A stretch of 64,000 bases of DNA from Mesostigma viride (lineage: Eukaryota; Streptophyta; Mesostigmatophyceae; Mesostigmatales; Mesostigmataceae), in the NCBI GenBank assembly GCA_009746045.1, contig RPFO01000090.1:1100798-1164797 (forward strand), read 5' to 3'. Each line of letters starts with the position of its first letter. Within the stretch, counting starts at the first letter, position 1. The translations under genes and the position numbers were made by a program. Positions 63,936 through 64,000 of the stretch are shown here, one piece after another. The notes under the pieces were generated by a model. That model saw nothing but the letters and a program-made list of their open reading frames with translations, was not told the origin of the DNA and did not search any database.

Positions 63936-64000
63936 AAGGGGGGGGGGTAAGAGGGAGAGGGAGAGAGAGGGAGAGAGAGAGGGAGGGAGAGAGAGAGAGA
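63936..64000. repeat. G-run and (GA)n/(GGGA)n simple repeat at the window end
   Basis: A nine-G run followed by AGAGGGAGAGGGAGAGAGAG-type sequence to the edge. Confidence 0.95.

Overview
The window is nuclear DNA of a eukaryote. Two conserved genes (LMW-PTP and DPM1) are cut by clear GT-AG introns, many non-LTR (LINE), Ty1/copia and Ty3/gypsy remnants are present, and long micro- and minisatellites interrupt it. A plastid-transit-like N-terminus on the LMW-PTP and the plant/green-algal look of DPM1 favour a photosynthetic protist, probably a green-lineage alga. The organism cannot be named from the sequence alone.

Layout. 1-10 kb: a retroelement gag-like 5' end, a 2.3-kb array of ~71-bp units, a decayed copia pol fragment and a 0.7-kb tetranucleotide block. 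10.4-11.0 kb: an intronless DUF488 gene of bacterial type. 11.7-19.3 kb: several broken LINE copies, a possible SINE and a 660-bp TTAA-flanked palindrome. 20.6-25.3 kb (minus): low-molecular-weight protein tyrosine phosphatase. 26.2-32.8 kb (plus): dolichol-phosphate mannosyltransferase DPM1, 8 exons, divergent from the phosphatase. 34.8-45.5 kb and 50.2-52.2 kb: LINE ORF1 and ORF2 remnants plus a gypsy integrase/chromodomain fragment. 46.4-46.8 kb (minus): a protein C10 (C12orf57-like) gene. 48.4-49.1 kb (plus): a predicted tail-anchored protein.

52.7-63.4 kb is different in character. It is a run of minus-strand genes without recognisable transposon domains: a multi-exon gene that could encode about 2,000 residues if its two frame breaks are sequence errors, two proteins sharing a C-x4-C-x10-C-x2-H zinc motif, a MYND-finger protein and two small proteins. 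Its introns and spacers repeatedly contain a GC-rich ~20-bp hairpin motif (GTTGCGACCGCCGGCGTTTC and variants, 20 copies located). The motif occurs singly or as tandem arrays that lengthen the introns, and five further copies form an array upstream of the cluster. This is the best candidate here for an undescribed system: an introner-like or regulatory element family, or a lineage-specific mobile or viral-derived locus.

A second theme is exon-edge tandem duplication. At several boundaries of DPM1 and LMW-PTP, decaying copies of the exon edge plus adjacent intron are repeated in the intron, so introns seem to have grown by tandem duplication across splice junctions.
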